DNA of 5,327 nucleotides, from assembly GCA_002068715.1 (NCBI GenBank), contig MWAR01000505.1, positions 1-5,327 of the forward strand, written 5' to 3'. The translations under genes and the position numbers were made by a program. This DNA comes from a bacterium ADurb.Bin374 (GTDB lineage Bacteria > Riflebacteria > Ozemobacteria > Ozemobacterales > Ozemobacteraceae). Positions 3,616-5,327 of this stretch are shown piece by piece. Below the pieces are notes generated by a model. It worked only from the letters and a program-made list of their open reading frames with translations. It made no database searches and was not told where the DNA came from. Numbering within the stretch: the first letter of the stretch is position 1; every line of letters starts with the position of its first letter.

Positions 3616-5327
3616 TCAGCGCCCTTCCTTGAGCGTTTTCTGAAGCTCGACGAAGTCTGTATGCCTTGCCGGATCCGTTTCCAGGCCGAGGCCGGCCTCG
3701 ACTTCCTCGAGGGCGCTTTCCCGTCTGTCGGATTTTGCGAGTGCGCGTGCCAGCACCAGGCGGGCTTCGCCGTTGTTCGGATTGTTCAGAAGCGATGCCC
3801 TGGCCTCCTGTTCCGCCTTTTCGGTCTCGCCTTCCTCGAGGAGAATCGAGGCGAGCAGTGAGCGGGACTGGCTGTCGGAAGGCTTGATTCGAATGGCCTG
3901 CTGCAGCTGCGCGACTGCGTCGGTACGATTCCCCTCGAAGTGGAGGATCTTGGCAAGCGAGAAGTGGGCTTCGCCGATGTCGGGGTTGACCCTGAGGGTT
4001 TCGTTGAGAAACAGCTTCGCGCCCGGAATATCACCGGCGCGTGCGAGCTTGAGGGCGGTGGCATACTGGAGTTTGGCATTGCGGGGATTGTTGAGGGCGG
4101 CCCGCTTGATATCGTCGAGTCGCGAGCCGGGATCTTCGGGAGCGGTGGCGCTTCTGCTTTCGAGCTGCTTCTTGAGGGCGGCGATCACGGCGTTGCGTTC
4201 CGCGTTGGCTTTCGCGAGATACGCGTTGTAGGCGGATTCGCGTTTCAGGACGACGTCCGCTTCAGCGATCAGACGCTCGGCATCGGCTCGCAGAATGGGG
4301 TTTTTGAGTGATGGCAGAAGCGCGCGCATTTGCCGGGAGGCGTTCGAAAACTCGCTGTTGATGAACGCCAGAAAGGGCTTGAAGAACGCCTTCTCCTCGG
4401 CCGTTCCGCGTGCCTTCACGAATTTTTCAACCGCAGCGAGAGTTCCCTGATCGTCACGCCCCAGCAGCGCGCGATCCATCGTGAGGGCGGTGCGCATAAA
4501 TTTGAAGGCTATATCCGGGCGGTTCGCCCTCCCGGCATCGATTGCCGCATTGAAAAAAATATACGGCAGATTGGGATTCAGTGCGTGGAACCGTTCGAGC
4601 TCCTGCAGGGCTTCCGCCGTCTTTCCGGACTTCCTGAGGATTCTATAGATGTAATAATACGGCGATGAGTTGTCCTTGTCCAGCTTGATGCAGGCGCGAA
4701 ACATATCAAGCGCCTTGTCATACTCGCCTGCCTCGAAATGGACGGAGCCAATCCAATAGCAATAACTATAGTTTTTCGAGTGAAGCAGGTCGCCGCGTTC
4801 GCGAAGCTTGTCGATCCCCTTCGACGTTCCGGCGGCTTTCATCAGTTTCAGGATGCCGAGGTAGGGTTCGAGCTTCGTCTGATCTTCCTGGATAATGTAT
4901 TTGTACGAATATAGAGCTGTTTTCGGATCATTCACCACGAGCGAACAGCGTGCGAGGCCATGGTGGACTTTCAGCATCAACGGCTTCGGAAGGGGTGCGG
5001 AAGTGAGGTCTTTGTAGAGTGATGCGGCCCGTTCCGGCGCTCCCATGGATTCGAGGGTGTAGGCGAGGGCGTATCCGAAACGGATATCGCGTTTCTTCTC
5101 GAGAGCCTTTTCAAACGACTCGACGGCCGCATCGAAATTCTTCAGGCCGGCATGAGCATACCCCAGAAGGGATTGCACGGCTGGGTCTTCGCTCGAGGAA
5201 ACGGGCTCGAGAATCTTCACGACCTCTTCAAACGCATTCTGTTCCAGGGCTGATTCGGCGGTTCTGACGAGATCATCCGTTTTCTGAGCCGTCTGGGCCG
5301 TGGTGGACGTTCTTCCCGATTTTTGCT
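3616..5327 (-). CDS. TPR-repeat protein, partial (N-terminus beyond right edge)
   Basis: Tetratricopeptide repeats are helical hairpins that mediate protein-protein contacts; no enzymatic domain is visible. About 569 codons are in the window. Two repeat arrays can be seen. The N-terminal one (about 4473-5200) has six or seven units, for example GYAHAGLKNFDAAVESFEKA. The C-terminal one (3670-4077) has four consecutive units of exactly 34 residues ending in NPDI, KPSD, NPNN and ETDP. They are separated by a linker of about 130 residues (about 4078-4472) that is Ala/Glu/Lys/Arg-rich and likely helical, possibly coiled coil, with a Pro/Ser-containing break. The frame stays open to the window edge: codons upstream of the GTG at 5220 encode more TPR-like sequence (ALEQNAFEEV), preceded by a Thr/Ser/Gln-rich segment. 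That GTG is therefore internal, and the real start lies outside. Whether a signal peptide or membrane anchor lies upstream cannot be seen. The partner is unknown. Confidence 0.9.
   Translation of the reverse strand, partial: QKSGRTSTTAQTAQKTDDLVRTAESALEQNAFEEVVKILEPVSSSEDPAVQSLLGYAHAGLKNFDAAVESFEKALEKKRDIRFGYALAYTLESMGAPERAASLYKDLTSAPLPKPLMLKVHHGLARCSLVVNDPKTALYSYKYIIQEDQTKLEPYLGILKLMKAAGTSKGIDKLRERGDLLHSKNYSYCYWIGSVHFEAGEYDKALDMFRACIKLDKDNSSPYYYIYRILRKSGKTAEALQELERFHALNPNLPYIFFNAAIDAGRANRPDIAFKFMRTALTMDRALLGRDDQGTLAAVEKFVKARGTAEEKAFFKPFLAFINSEFSNASRQMRALLPSLKNPILRADAERLIAEADVVLKRESAYNAYLAKANAERNAVIAALKKQLESRSATAPEDPGSRLDDIKRAALNNPRNAKLQYATALKLARAGDIPGAKLFLNETLRVNPDIGEAHFSLAKILHFEGNRTDAVAQLQQAIRIKPSDSQSRSLLASILLEEGETEKAEQEARASLLNNPNNGEARLVLARALAKSDRRESALEEVEAGLGLETDPARHTDFVELQKTLKEGR

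Noticed and set aside
3773..4231. Plus-strand open frame of 152 codons opposite the TPR gene
   Set aside because: It is antisense to four perfect 34-residue TPR units, and its Ser/Arg/Leu-rich composition is a mirror of them.
5218..5220. GTG as start codon of the TPR gene
   Set aside because: The frame is open upstream to the window edge and encodes further TPR-like sequence, so this codon is an internal Val.

Overview
This window is GC-rich bacterial DNA with dense coding, Shine-Dalgarno-led genes and intrinsic (hairpin plus U-tract) terminators. A Sec-type signal peptide and an envelope-type M23 peptidase fit a bacterium with an exported proteome. No rRNA, tRNA, marker protein or mobile element is present that would place it in a phylum, and I do not guess one. 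Nothing here looks like an insertion sequence, phage or CRISPR array.

Left part (1-820): the 3' end of an M23/LytM-type metallopeptidase gene runs in from the left edge and ends at a strong forward terminator (295-339). A second strong terminator, pointing the other way (390-424), faces it. This one serves a 35-codon minus-strand gene (457-564) that has a good ribosome binding site. The remaining stretch, 565-820, shows no convincing gene but holds several hairpins on the leader side of the small gene.

Middle (821-2142): a divergent pair of unrecognised envelope genes. On the minus strand is a two-transmembrane-segment protein with an acidic tail (821-1414). On the plus strand is a small exported protein with a Gly/Tyr-rich and Pro/Gly-rich C-terminus (1547-2083). 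Each has an extended -10-like promoter element in or near the shared intergenic region. The exported-protein gene ends at a long hairpin terminator (2099-2142).

Right part (2143-5327): aroK (shikimate kinase) starts almost directly after that terminator and is followed after 35 bp by mazG (nucleoside triphosphate pyrophosphohydrolase). The two probably form a small housekeeping operon without an obvious functional link. mazG converges on a long minus-strand TPR-repeat gene that runs off the right edge. The two stop codons abut as a TGATCA palindrome, with no intergenic DNA.

I see no clear multi-gene novel system. The best candidates for something undescribed are the 35-aa gene with its own terminator and structured leader, and the divergent pair of unknown envelope proteins.
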